Source: JBFWYO01 sp050186335
GTDB lineage: Bacteria; Pseudomonadota; Alphaproteobacteria; Bin65
Length of the DNA: 51,583 bases
Direction of reading: 5' to 3'
Assembly (NCBI GenBank): GCA_050186335.1
Contig: JBFWYO010000025.1
Coordinates: forward strand, 1 to 51,583
In this document: positions 1 through 7,770 of the stretch, one piece after another
How the letters are laid out: every line of letters begins with the position of its first letter
Position numbering within the stretch: position 1 is the stretch's first letter
Made by a program: the position numbers and the translations under genes
Notes under the pieces: generated by a model
Told to the model about the DNA's origin: nothing
Seen by the model: the letters and a program-made list of their open reading frames with translations, nothing else
Database searches by the model: none

Positions 1-206
1 TTCTGAATTTCGTACTTTCGAACTGCACTTGGGACGACGGCAAAGTGGTCGCCACCTTCCGCGAACCATTTGATTTATTGGCGAAAACCGCCACGCAGCC
101 ATTTCAGTCGAGTGTCGACAAAACGTCCAATCTGTCGAAATTTGAGATTTGGCGTCCCTTACGGGAATCGAACCCGTGTTTCCGGCGTGAGAGGCCAGCG
201 TCCTAG
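1..206 (+). CDS. C-terminal end of a serine-recombinase-like protein (5' part outside window)
   Basis: An open frame enters from the left with its first full codon at base 3. It translates as LNFVLSNCTWDDGKVVAT, then FREPFDLLAKTATQPFQ. The pattern 'SNC-W--G-----FR-PFDLLA' is, from memory of the family, the usual tail of large serine recombinases (resolvase/recombinase family, used by phages and integrative elements). The frame does not stop before the tRNA. It runs antisense through the tRNA-Glu 3' half and ends at TAG 204-206, so the last residues (WRPLRESNPC and onward) are a translation of tRNA sequence. Read-through of this kind is expected when an element integrates at the 3' end of a tRNA gene and its integrase gene lies beside the junction. 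The catalytic serine domain would lie outside the window. The family call rests on about 40 residues and is tentative. Confidence 0.6.
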   Translation, partial: LNFVLSNCTWDDGKVVATFREPFDLLAKTATQPFQSSVDKTSNLSKFEIWRPLRESNPCFRRERPAS

Positions 207-225
207 GCCGCTAGACGAAAGGGAC
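150..225 (-). tRNA. tRNA-Glu (anticodon CTC), CCA encoded
   Basis: The reverse complement folds as a standard cloverleaf. The acceptor stem is GTCCCTT paired with AAGGGAC, the discriminator base is G, and CCA is genomically encoded at 150-152. The anticodon arm is CTGGC / loop CTCTCAC / GCCGG, giving anticodon CTC, and the T arm is CGGG-TTCGATT-CCCG. The D arm and overall sequence closely match bacterial tRNA-Glu. The 3' end points to the left window edge, where the recombinase-like frame abuts and overlaps it, so this tRNA is the likely attachment site of an integrated element. The nearest gene to the right is on the same strand but 280 bp away. Confidence 0.96.
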
Positions 226-452
226 AGGCGGCGGAAACGTCGATGTAGCGGAAACGCCCGGCCGGTTCAAGGCGATTGCTGGGCGAGTTGGGCCGCCCGT
301 GCTCGGTCCGGCTTGTGCGAACGCGGCTTCAAGACTCAAATCAAGTCGCATCGCTTCGGGGTAGCGAGGTCACTCGATCGGCGCGGCGCTTGGCCGGGCT
401 CGATGATCGCCGGAGCGGTCGATCGGCATCGCATTCGAGGGCGCAAAACGGC

Positions 453-477
453 GTGTCGGCGAATCGGCCGCCGACAC
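453..477 (-). terminator. Hairpin downstream of the small secreted protein gene at 506-859
   Basis: Perfect 9-bp inverted repeat: GTGTCGGCG (453-461) and CGCCGACAC (469-477) with a 7-base loop. On the minus strand it is followed by GCCGTTTTGC, a short T run. It lies 28 bp beyond the stop codon of the minus-strand gene, so it is a plausible intrinsic terminator, though the T tract is weak. Confidence 0.5.
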
Positions 478-505
478 CCCGTCATGTCCGCGATCGAAAA
501 CCGGT

Positions 506-859
506 CTACTGCCCGAGCTTGCAGATGACCTTGGTCTTCTTATCGGCGCCGGTCTCGCGCAGGACAACCTGGTGCTTGGCGCCCTGGTGCGCCTGGAACC
601 ACTTCTGCTGAATTTCGCTCAGCATGTAGTCCTTGTCGCAGTAGGTCACTTTGGTCGTGTATTTCTTTTGCGTCGCGGCCTTCAGCTTCGCCACTTCGTC
701 AACCGAGTAGAGCCGCGTGCTGGTGGTGAAATTGCCTGGTTGCGCGCGCACCGGCTTGCTCTTGGCGTCGAGCCCCCATGCCGTAACCGCCGCGAATGCC
801 GGCGACGCAAAGGCGATACCCGCCACCGCCGCCACGGCGATTAAACCCATCTTCTTCAT
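506..859 (-). CDS. Small secreted protein with a two-cysteine C-terminal domain, function unknown
   Basis: This is a 117-residue protein. It starts with a clear Sec signal peptide, MKKMGLIAVAAVAGIAFASPAFA, cleaved after AFA. The mature part is Lys-rich and hydrophilic. It carries two cysteines, in TYCDKDY and near the very end in VICKLG, which could form one disulfide in the periplasm. I chose ATG 859 rather than an upstream in-frame start at 898 because the signal peptide begins there and a GAGG ribosome-binding site lies about 7 bases upstream. The gene stands alone, with a tRNA-Glu gene downstream and another small secreted protein upstream. I do not recognise the family and propose no function beyond export. 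Confidence 0.8.
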   Translation of the reverse strand: MKKMGLIAVAAVAGIAFASPAFAAVTAWGLDAKSKPVRAQPGNFTTSTRLYSVDEVAKLKAATQKKYTTKVTYCDKDYMLSEIQQKWFQAHQGAKHQVVLRETGADKKTKVICKLGQ

Positions 860-1014
860 GCCGAACCTCGAATGATTAGCTGAAAGCGGGAGCCACAAGC
901 GGTCCCGCTGGCGTCTGCTTTTGCGCCTTCGCGCGATTCACGTCAACAGTCTGATACGTAGATAAAACATATTTTGTGCCCGAGCCGCTCGCCGCCGGTA
1001 GCGGACCACCGGCG

Positions 1015-1506
1015 CTAGCTGGTCACCAGCGAACAGAGTTGCGCCTGCCGGCCCCACGGCGTCTTGGCTTCGAGCCGCAGCGTGCCGGTTTGCCTGGTGC
1101 CGCGCGTGGTCCAGAGCGCCTCGTAGCGCTTCGAATCGTCGCTCAATCGACCGACATAGGACCCGTCGGTGATGTAGTCCGGCAGGTTCGGCGCCGGTTC
1201 GTCTTCCCACATTTCCAAGCGCCGATCGGCGGGGTTGAACAAGACCCTGATCTTGACCCGCGTCATCCGCTCGCCGAGCGCAAAAATGCCATTGCCGCGC
1301 GCCTCAATCTTGCCGTCCGGCAAGGCCGCGGCCTCGGTCAGCGAGATCGAAACGTCCTGGATGTCGGGAAATCCATGCCAGACATACGAACCGCAAAAAT
1401 GGCTCGGCAAGCCGCCGATCAAATCCTGGGTGGCCGGCGCCGGGTTGCCGGTCAGCACCAATCCGAGCAGCAGAAGCGGTTTGAGCAGTTGGCGTAGCAG
1501 GCGCAT
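1015..1506 (-). CDS. Secreted protein of unknown function
   Basis: The 163-residue product begins with two arginines and a long leucine-rich hydrophobic core (MRLLRQLLKPLLLLGLVLTG) that ends in a likely signal peptidase site near PAPA|TQD. The mature protein has two cysteines, one near each end (FCGSY and QLCSL), suggesting a disulfide that closes a compact beta-rich domain. Stretches such as VKIRVLFNP, RRLEMWEDE and GTLRLEAKTPWG look like alternating beta strands. The gene lies 50 bp upstream of, and on the same strand as, the threonine aldolase gene's 3' end, with no obvious functional link. I do not recognise a named family. Confidence 0.75.
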   Translation of the reverse strand: MRLLRQLLKPLLLLGLVLTGNPAPATQDLIGGLPSHFCGSYVWHGFPDIQDVSISLTEAAALPDGKIEARGNGIFALGERMTRVKIRVLFNPADRRLEMWEDEPAPNLPDYITDGSYVGRLSDDSKRYEALWTTRGTRQTGTLRLEAKTPWGRQAQLCSLVTS

Positions 1507-1556
1507 GTCGATCTACTTACGTGGGAACGTCCGATCGTGTGCCGCGCCGTCGGGAT

Positions 1557-2594
1557 TTACCGCGCGTCGCGCGCCGTGCCGACGAAAGCGGCAACGTGCG
1601 CGGGGTCGGTATTGAACGACGTGACCAGACGGACCAGGATCCCGTTCGGACCGGTATCGTCGATTTCATAAAATACAAATCCGGCCTTTTTCAGGGCAGC
1701 GATGCAGCGCCGCGGCAATTCCGCGAACAGCATGTTGGCGTCCGCCGGGTACAGCAACCGCACGCCGTCGATCCCGACCAGCCCGTCGGCCAAGGTGCGC
1801 ATGGCGCCATTGGCATGGCCGGCCAGCCGGAGCCACAGCCCGTCGGTCACGTAGGCATCCAGCTGCGCCGACAGATAGCGCATCTTGGAAAACAGGTGGC
1901 CCGCCCGCTTGCGCCGAAATCCCAATGTCACCGCCAGTTCCGGCTTGAACACCACGACCGCCTCGGCGGCCATGGCGCCGTTCTTGGTGGCACCGAACGA
2001 AAGGATATCGACGCCCGCGCGCCAGGTCACATCGGCCGGCTTGCAGTTCAACGCCGCCACGGCATTGCCGAAGCGCGCCCCATCCATATGCAGGGCCAGC
2101 TTGTGGCGCTGAGCCACCTCAGCCAATGCCTCGATTTCGGCGACGCGATAGATCGTCCCGGCTTCGCTGGCCTGGGTGATGCTGACGGCGGCTGGCTGGA
2201 CATGATGCACCACGCCGTTGCCGGCCCGCCGCACCGCCTCGTCAAGCTCGCGCGGCAGCAGCTTGCCGTGCGCGCCGGTCAGCGTCACCAGTTTGGCGCC
2301 GCCGGTATAGAACTCCGGCGCCCCGCATTCGTCGCCGTTGATGTGCGAGGCCGCCAGGCAATAGATGGCGCCGTAGGGCGGCGTTACGAGGGACAGGCCG
2401 AGTACATTGGCCGCGGTGCCGGTGGCAACCGGGAAGACCGCCAGGTCGGTCTCGAACAGGTCCTTGAATTTCTGCGCGAGTCGTTGCGTCGTCGCATCGT
2501 TGCCGTACGGCATGGCCGGTCCGCGGTTGACCGCATCGAGGGCCGCCATGATCTCGGGCGCCACCGAACCGGTATTGTCGCTGGCAAAGTTCAT
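1557..2594 (-). CDS. ltaE: Low-specificity L-threonine aldolase
   Basis: The 345-residue product is a PLP-dependent fold-type I enzyme that cleaves L-threonine or L-allo-threonine to glycine and acetaldehyde in the cytoplasm. It opens with the family-typical MNFASDNTGSVAPEIM. It keeps the aromatic/His segment CLAASHINGDECGAPEFY, the cofactor-binding Asp in LHMDGARFGNA, and the PLP lysine in DILSFGATKNG. Length is normal for bacterial LtaE. The ATG at 2594 has no strong Shine-Dalgarno sequence. The gene is 16 bp downstream of the DUF6476-like gene on the same strand, so the two may be cotranscribed. The family call is secure; the exact stereospecificity is not visible in the sequence. Confidence 0.93.
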   Translation of the reverse strand: MNFASDNTGSVAPEIMAALDAVNRGPAMPYGNDATTQRLAQKFKDLFETDLAVFPVATGTAANVLGLSLVTPPYGAIYCLAASHINGDECGAPEFYTGGAKLVTLTGAHGKLLPRELDEAVRRAGNGVVHHVQPAAVSITQASEAGTIYRVAEIEALAEVAQRHKLALHMDGARFGNAVAALNCKPADVTWRAGVDILSFGATKNGAMAAEAVVVFKPELAVTLGFRRKRAGHLFSKMRYLSAQLDAYVTDGLWLRLAGHANGAMRTLADGLVGIDGVRLLYPADANMLFAELPRRCIAALKKAGFVFYEIDDTGPNGILVRLVTSFNTDPAHVAAFVGTARDAR

Positions 2595-2610
2595 GCGCCG
2601 GCACCGCGCG

Positions 2611-2931
2611 TCATTTCGGCGTCACGTTGATGCGCTGCACGACGACCGCTTCCGGCAACTGGATCACGTACAGCATCTGGCCCTGGTCCGGCACCGCGAC
2701 GTGCAGCACCAAGGTCTGTCCGGACAGCGTCATGGTCTTGATCTCGCTGCCGGGCGGCAGGCCCAGCCTGGCCGGCTCTGGAATCGAGCCGGGCACGGCC
2801 AAGGTCGGGTTGGCGGTCGCGGCCGGCTTACTCGGGCCGGACATGCGGTTGTAGACGGTCACGGCGATGACGATAAACAGCGCCACGATCATGACGCCCA
2901 TCAGGATGACGATAGCCTTGAGCGGTTTCAT
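2611..2931 (-). CDS. Small single-pass membrane protein, DUF6476-like
   Basis: The 106-residue protein has a short basic N-terminus (MKPLK), one strong transmembrane helix (about residues 5-27: IVILMGVMIVALFIVIAVTV) and a Pro/Ala linker. A small beta-rich domain follows (IKTMTLSGQTLVLHVAVPD, MLYVIQLPEAVVVQRINV), probably periplasmic. Short alphaproteobacterial proteins of this design, next to and divergent from an RluA/RluD-type gene, are catalogued as DUF6476, and this matches both layout and position. The function is unknown. ATG 2931 is only 39 bp from the start of the divergent pseudouridine synthase gene, so the promoters must overlap. A longer upstream frame was rejected because it is antisense to that gene. 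Confidence 0.8.
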   Translation of the reverse strand: MKPLKAIVILMGVMIVALFIVIAVTVYNRMSGPSKPAATANPTLAVPGSIPEPARLGLPPGSEIKTMTLSGQTLVLHVAVPDQGQMLYVIQLPEAVVVQRINVTPK

Positions 2932-2970
2932 CGGCGGCCCGACTTCATCCCTTGAGCGCTTCGGCGAAAT

Positions 2971-3978
2971 ATGTCCACTTCTCGTCCCATGGGCGACAAT
3001 GCCGATCCCTCTGCCGAACAGCGCCGCACGGTCACCGTGGCGGCGGCGGATTCCGGGCGCCGGCTGGATCAGGTTTTGGCCGCCGCGTTGGCGCCGCTGT
3101 CGCGCTCGCGCCTCAAGAACTTGATCCTCGATGGGCACGTCGTCAGCGGCGGCGCCACCATAATGGACGCCTCCCAGAGGGTCAAACCGGGGCAGGTGAT
3201 CGACGTCCGCATCCCGCCCGCGGTCGCGCCCGAGCCGAAGGGCCAGCATATCGATCTGAATATCGTCTACGAGGACGCGCATTTGGTCGTCATCGACAAG
3301 CCGGCCGGCATGGTGGTGCATCCGGCCGCCGGCAATCCGGACGGGACGTTGGTGAATGCGCTGATCGCTCATTGCGGCGGCAGCCTGTCCGGCATCGGCG
3401 GCGTTGCTCGTCCGGGGATCGTGCATCGCATCGACAAGGACACCAGTGGCCTGCTGGTGGTCGCCAAGACCGACGCCGCGCACCAGGGCCTGGCGGCGCA
3501 ATTCGCGCGCCACGATCTGGATCGCGCGTACATCGCCCTCGCATGGGGCGTCTTGCGGCCGGCCTCGGGAACCATCGAGGGCGCAATCGGCCGCAGCGCC
3601 GCCAACCGGAAAAAAATGGCGGTGGTGCACAAGGGCGGCAAGGCGGCGCGCACCGATTATCGGGTGCTGAAACGCTTCGGCGATGCGCTCAGCCTGGTCG
3701 AATGCCGCCTGTCGACCGGGCGCACCCATCAGATTCGCGTCCACCTGGCGTCACGCGGCCATCCGTTGGTCGGCGACCCGGTCTACGGCGGCACGCAGAA
3801 GAGTAAGGCCAAGGCGCTACCGCCTTCGATCGCGAACCGCGTGCTCGACTTCAAACGCCAGGCTTTGCACGCGTTTCGGCTCGGTTTTAAACACCCGATC
3901 AGCGGCAAAACGCTCAGCTTTGAATCGGATTTACCGAGCGATCTAAGGGAGTTGATTTATCATTTAGAATTATTATAA
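2971..3978 (+). CDS. rluD: RluA-family 23S rRNA pseudouridine synthase (RluD type)
   Basis: This 335-residue cytoplasmic enzyme isomerises uridines in rRNA to pseudouridine. An N-terminal S4-like RNA-binding domain (about 20-85: RLDQVLAAALAPLSRSRLKNLILDGHVV) precedes the catalytic RluA domain. The catalytic aspartate lies in HRIDKDTSGLLVVAK, and the later motif RTHQIRVHLASRGHPLVGDPVYGG is also intact. Domain order and length fit RluD/RluC; RluD (23S helix 69) is most likely given the alphaproteobacterial context beside rpoH. An alternative start, ATG 2989, is possible. The last codons of this gene contain the -35 and -10 boxes of the downstream rpoH promoter. Confidence 0.9.
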   Translation: MSTSRPMGDNADPSAEQRRTVTVAAADSGRRLDQVLAAALAPLSRSRLKNLILDGHVVSGGATIMDASQRVKPGQVIDVRIPPAVAPEPKGQHIDLNIVYEDAHLVVIDKPAGMVVHPAAGNPDGTLVNALIAHCGGSLSGIGGVARPGIVHRIDKDTSGLLVVAKTDAAHQGLAAQFARHDLDRAYIALAWGVLRPASGTIEGAIGRSAANRKKMAVVHKGGKAARTDYRVLKRFGDALSLVECRLSTGRTHQIRVHLASRGHPLVGDPVYGGTQKSKAKALPPSIANRVLDFKRQALHAFRLGFKHPISGKTLSFESDLPSDLRELIYHLELL

Positions 3979-3979
3979 T
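3952..3979 (+). promoter_or_regulatory. Sigma-70 type promoter for rpoH, inside the rluD 3' end
   Basis: TTGATT (3952-3957) and a perfect TATAAT (3974-3979) are separated by 16 bases. The boxes overlap the last codons and stop of the pseudouridine synthase gene. Transcription would start near 3986, giving rpoH a leader of about 120 bases. The elements are read directly from sequence; promoter activity is inferred. Confidence 0.6.
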
Positions 3980-4105
3980 AAGCCATCAAATGGCCGCTTG
4001 TACCGAGGCGAATTGAAGTCGCAAGGTAGCGCAACCATATAAATCAGTGGTGGAAGAGGGGGTGCCTACCCGGTGCCCGGTCCACGAGCTGAACCGGACG
4101 GAGTC

Positions 4106-5026
4106 ATGAGCACCGCTTTAACAGTCGCCAAGAAGATGCCGAGCCTGCCCGCGATAAGCGCCGAGGGTGGGTTGAACCGCTATCTGCAGGAAATCCGCAA
4201 ATTCCCCCTGCTCGAGCCGGACGAAGAGTTCGCCCTGGCCAAGAAGTGGCAGGAGCGCGGCGACGTCGCCGCCGCCCACAAGCTGGTCACCAGCCATCTG
4301 CGCCTGGTCGCCAAGATCGCCATGGGCTATCGCGGTTACGGGCTGCCGCTGCCGGAGCTGATTTCCGAAGGCAATGTCGGCCTCATGCAAGCGGTCAAGC
4401 GTTTCGACGCCGATCGCGGTTTCCGTCTGGCGACTTACGCCATGTGGTGGATTCGCGCGTCGATCCAGGAATACATCCTGCACTCCTGGTCGCTGGTCAA
4501 AATGGGCACCACGGCCGCGCAGAAGAAACTTTTCTTCAATCTGCGGCGCATGAAGTCGAAGCTGCAGGCGCTCGACGACAAGGATTTGTCGCCGGAGAAC
4601 GTCAAGAAGATCGCCACCGACCTCAAGGTCAACGAGGACGACGTGGTGCAGATGAACCGGCGCCTGTCCGGCCCGGACCATTCGCTCAACGCGCCGATCA
4701 AGGCGGAAGGCGAGGGCGATTGGCAGGATTGGCTGGTCGATGAACGCGAAAACCAGGAAACCACGCTGGCCAACCAGCAGGAATTGTCCGAGCGGCAGAA
4801 GCTGCTGGCCAATGCGATGAAGACGCTGAACCAGCGCGAAATGCGCATCCTTACGGCGCGCCGCCTGCGCGACGAGCCGGCGACCCTGGAAGATCTGAGC
4901 CAGGAATTCGGCATCTCGCGCGAACGCGTGCGCCAGATCGAGGTGCGCGCGTTCGAAAAGCTGCAGAAGGCGATCCGCGGCAAGGTCATCGAACAACAGG
5001 CGGCGGCCGACGCCGCTTCGAACTAG
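4106..5026 (+). CDS. rpoH: RNA polymerase sigma-32 factor (heat shock)
   Basis: The 306-residue protein directs RNA polymerase to heat-shock promoters. Region 2 is intact (LVAKIAMGYRGYGLPLPELISEGNVGLMQAVKRF, then RLATYAMWWIRASIQEYIL). The diagnostic RpoH box QKKLFFNLR, which separates sigma-32 from other group sigma factors, follows region 2.4. Region 4 ends with a helix-turn-helix (LEDLSQEFGISRERVRQIEVRAFEKL). I chose ATG 4106, with GGAG just upstream, over a GTG at 4073 because family members start close to this point. A long leader between the promoter at 3952-3979 and the start codon could allow thermosensing by mRNA structure as in other rpoH genes, but I did not demonstrate a fold. Confidence 0.96.
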   Translation: MSTALTVAKKMPSLPAISAEGGLNRYLQEIRKFPLLEPDEEFALAKKWQERGDVAAAHKLVTSHLRLVAKIAMGYRGYGLPLPELISEGNVGLMQAVKRFDADRGFRLATYAMWWIRASIQEYILHSWSLVKMGTTAAQKKLFFNLRRMKSKLQALDDKDLSPENVKKIATDLKVNEDDVVQMNRRLSGPDHSLNAPIKAEGEGDWQDWLVDERENQETTLANQQELSERQKLLANAMKTLNQREMRILTARRLRDEPATLEDLSQEFGISRERVRQIEVRAFEKLQKAIRGKVIEQQAAADAASN

Positions 5027-5036
5027 ATCGACCTGC

Positions 5037-5062
5037 ATTGCCGGTGTTGATGCGCCGGCAAT
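5037..5062 (+). terminator. Weak hairpin after rpoH
   Basis: ATTGCCGG (5037-5044) and CCGGCAAT (5055-5062) form an 8-bp stem with a 10-base loop just 11 bases beyond the rpoH stop. No T run follows, so this may be a 3'-end stabilising hairpin or a Rho-assisted end rather than a classical terminator. Confidence 0.4.
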
Positions 5063-5190
5063 CGCTCGGTTATGGTCAGCGTCGATGAATAATATGCCAC
5101 CCGCACGCCGCAATATTGAAACTGCGCGTTTCGGTGGGCATGAATCTTGCGGGATGCGGCTTTCAACTAAGTGATGCTACTCTTGGCGTT

Positions 5191-6156
5191 ATGGCCGAGA
5201 ACAAGCGCGATAAACGGCTCGGCAGCTTGAAAGTATATTCGGCTGGCAAGCCGCCATCTCAACCAATACGATCTGATGGACTTCGGGATGTCCAGGGCCC
5301 GCTTTTCGGCGGGGTCGCTGGTATTAAACTGAGCAAGCCATCTTTAACGATTGTGCCGGGATTCGAACTTCGCGCTACTTATGCGAAGATATTCGCGCCC
5401 TACATGATGGCGTTCAGGCGGCCCGGTCCTGGTGCCGAGTATGGCGAACCGTGGCGTGCTGCTCGAGGCGGTATTTCCATCGAAATATCGATCGAAGCCT
5501 TCCTCGAAGATCGAGTCCGTCCCACAGGACTAAATCGACTAAACACGCTTTGGTGGCTGTTAGCGCTCATCCGTTTGCGTACTGGGGCTAACGCTAGAAT
5601 GCCGGTGATCTCAAATATGGAATTTCGCGATGTGGTGTTAAGTAAAGTCGAGCCAAGTCTTTTGACAATTGAGATGTCTCCTCATCAAATCCAGACCGTA
5701 CAGAACCCACCAAGCGAGATTTCTTCCGAAGACCTTGATTGGATTTGTCAAAATTTTGTATCTGGCTCGACTTTGCTGGAGGCGCAAAATTTTTATCGGT
5801 CAATTCTTACTTTTGATAACGCCGTTTGGGCCCAAAATTCGGGTAGCGCGATATTGATGATCTGGGCGGCGATGGAGTGCTTATTCCGCCCCGGGCGTCA
5901 GGGCATTACGAAGGCTTTAAGCTCGTTACTCGCTTCGTATCTGCATCCGCCTGGATCTGGCCGAGACAGAGAGTTTCGCAATGTCTACGATCTATATAAC
6001 GCGCGGGGGGCAGCGGTTCATGACGCAAAGCATCCAGAAATTGACGAATTACGCAACTCATTCTTAATTGCCAGGCGAGTTCTCATTCAATGCATAGAGC
6101 GTCGCGAGCTTCCTAATAATCAAGTTTTGCGACGTAAGTGGGAAGAGAAAGCCTAA
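5191..6156 (+). CDS. HEPN-domain-like protein of foreign composition
   Basis: The product is about 321 residues if it starts at ATG 5191; TTG 5116 and ATG 5140 are in-frame alternatives and none has a good Shine-Dalgarno. The C-terminal third is helical and contains WAAMECLFRPG followed by YNARGAAVHDAKH. This gives an R272-x4-H277 signature like the Rx4-6H motif of HEPN (Apea-like) domains, many of which are metal-independent RNases in defence or toxin systems. The N-terminal two thirds (FELRATYAKIFAPYMMAFRRPG, then LWWLLALIRLRTGAN) are unassigned. Base composition differs from neighbours: bases 5701-5820 are 40% G+C by hand count, and codon choice is AT-rich. It sits between rpoH and a TPR gene with no partner gene of similar composition. 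Transfer is likely; a defence role is only a suggestion. Confidence 0.6.
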   Translation: MAENKRDKRLGSLKVYSAGKPPSQPIRSDGLRDVQGPLFGGVAGIKLSKPSLTIVPGFELRATYAKIFAPYMMAFRRPGPGAEYGEPWRAARGGISIEISIEAFLEDRVRPTGLNRLNTLWWLLALIRLRTGANARMPVISNMEFRDVVLSKVEPSLLTIEMSPHQIQTVQNPPSEISSEDLDWICQNFVSGSTLLEAQNFYRSILTFDNAVWAQNSGSAILMIWAAMECLFRPGRQGITKALSSLLASYLHPPGSGRDREFRNVYDLYNARGAAVHDAKHPEIDELRNSFLIARRVLIQCIERRELPNNQVLRRKWEEKA

Positions 6157-6182
6157 TTGGAAACTTACCTAAGAATAAATTG

Positions 6183-7727
6183 ATGGCATCTTCGCAGTCA
6201 AAGGAACCTGGCTCTGCGTCAAATACTCCCACACCCGGCAGCCAACGCGTCTCGCTGGCCGAAGCGTTGCGCCGTGCCGTCGCCTGGCACAATCAGGGGC
6301 GCGCCGACGCCGCAGAGTCGATCTACCGGCAGATTCTTGCCCGCAAGCCGCAACAGGTCGATGCGCTCCACCTGCTCGGCGTTTTGCACCTGCAGGCCGG
6401 CCGTGCCGCCGATGCGCTGCCGCTGCTGGAGCGGGCGGCGGCGCTCGCACCGGCTTCCGACCTCGTGCTCGGCAATTACGCACTGGCACTCGATGCCGCC
6501 GGCCGCATGACCGATGCGCGCCGCATGTTCGAGCGCGCGCTCGCGCTCAAGCCCCACAATCCAGGCACGCACAGCAATCTTGGCGGGCTGCTGCAACGCA
6601 TGGGCGATTACCCGGCCGCGCTTGCCGCCTACACTTCGGCCTTGCGCATCGATCCGCATTTTGCCGACGGCCTGTACAATCTCGGCAGCCTGCATCTCGA
6701 ATACGCCGAAGCCGACGCGGCCTTGGCGGCGTTCGAACGCGCGCTCGAAATTGCGCCCGACAACGGCCGCTACCGATGGAATCGTGCCTGGTGCCTGTTG
6801 CTGCTCGGGCGCCTGAAGCAGGGCTTTGCCGCGTATGAGCACCGCTGGGAGAATCCGGATTTCGCGCCGTTCAAACGCCGACTCGACCGGCCGGAGTGGC
6901 GCGGCGAACCGCTCGCCGGCAAGATGCTGCTGCTCTGGGCCGAGCAAGGCTTGGGCGACACGTTGCAGTTCATCCGCTATGTCGCGCTGGTGCGCCGGCG
7001 CGTCGGCGAGTCGGCGCGCATCGTCGTCGAGTGCGACGCCCTGCTGGCGCCGCTGCTGCGGCATCTGCAAGGCGTCGATGCCGTTACGCCGCGCGGTACC
7101 GCACCGCCGGACGGAATCGACGTGCATCGCGCGCTCATGAGCCTGCCGCACGTTTTCGAGACGACCAATTCGACCGTCCCGGCCGAGACACCGTACTTGT
7201 CTCCGCCGCCGGAACCGCGCGCTGCGGGACAACGCGTCGCCGCGCTGCGCGGCCGCAAGATCGGCCTGGTGTGGGCCGGTAACCAAGCCAATGTGCGCGA
7301 TGCGCGCCGCTCGATTCCGCTCGCCCGGCTTGCGCAGCTGCCGTATCGCGACGATGTCACGTTCGTCTCGTTGCAGAAAGGCGACCGGGCGCGGCGCGAA
7401 CTTGCGACCGGCGGGAACCGCCTGCCGATCGTCGACATCGCCGACCATCTGAACGATTTCGCCGACACCGCGTCGGCGCTGGTTGCTTGCGATTTGGTCA
7501 TCAGTGTCGATACCGCCGTGGCGCACCTCGCCGGCGCGCTCGGCCGGCCGACCTACTTGCTGCTGCAATACTCGCCCGATTGGCGCTGGATGTTACGGCG
7601 CGACGACTCGCCCTGGTACCCGAGCCTGCGCCTGTTCCGCCAACCCCGGCTGGACGATTGGGACGGTGCCGCGGTGGCGCTCGCGGCTGCCTTGCAAGGC
7701 TGGCTTGGACGAAACGGCGCGGGCTGA
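6183..7727 (+). CDS. TPR-repeat protein with GT9/GT-B-like glycosyltransferase domain (first of a tandem pair)
   Basis: The 514-residue protein has about six tetratricopeptide repeats from residue 25 to 210 (for example ALHLLGVLHLQAGRAADALPL and GTHSNLGGLLQRMGDYPAAL). A C-terminal domain with GT-B features follows: LLLWAEQGLGDTLQFIRY, KIGLVWAGN, and DLVISVDTAVAHLAGALGRPTYLLL near the end. This layout recurs in bacterial TPR proteins whose C-terminus resembles ADP-heptose-type (GT9) glycosyltransferases; the donor and acceptor cannot be read from sequence. ATG 6183 was chosen because upstream in-frame codons overlap the preceding gene. The next gene has the same architecture 43 bp downstream, so the two form a duplicated pair and probably an operon with the patatin gene. 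Confidence 0.82.
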   Translation: MASSQSKEPGSASNTPTPGSQRVSLAEALRRAVAWHNQGRADAAESIYRQILARKPQQVDALHLLGVLHLQAGRAADALPLLERAAALAPASDLVLGNYALALDAAGRMTDARRMFERALALKPHNPGTHSNLGGLLQRMGDYPAALAAYTSALRIDPHFADGLYNLGSLHLEYAEADAALAAFERALEIAPDNGRYRWNRAWCLLLLGRLKQGFAAYEHRWENPDFAPFKRRLDRPEWRGEPLAGKMLLLWAEQGLGDTLQFIRYVALVRRRVGESARIVVECDALLAPLLRHLQGVDAVTPRGTAPPDGIDVHRALMSLPHVFETTNSTVPAETPYLSPPPEPRAAGQRVAALRGRKIGLVWAGNQANVRDARRSIPLARLAQLPYRDDVTFVSLQKGDRARRELATGGNRLPIVDIADHLNDFADTASALVACDLVISVDTAVAHLAGALGRPTYLLLQYSPDWRWMLRRDDSPWYPSLRLFRQPRLDDWDGAAVALAAALQGWLGRNGAG

Positions 7728-7770
7728 GTAGACTCGCGCGTTGCCCTTCCAACGACCGCCCGGGACGACG

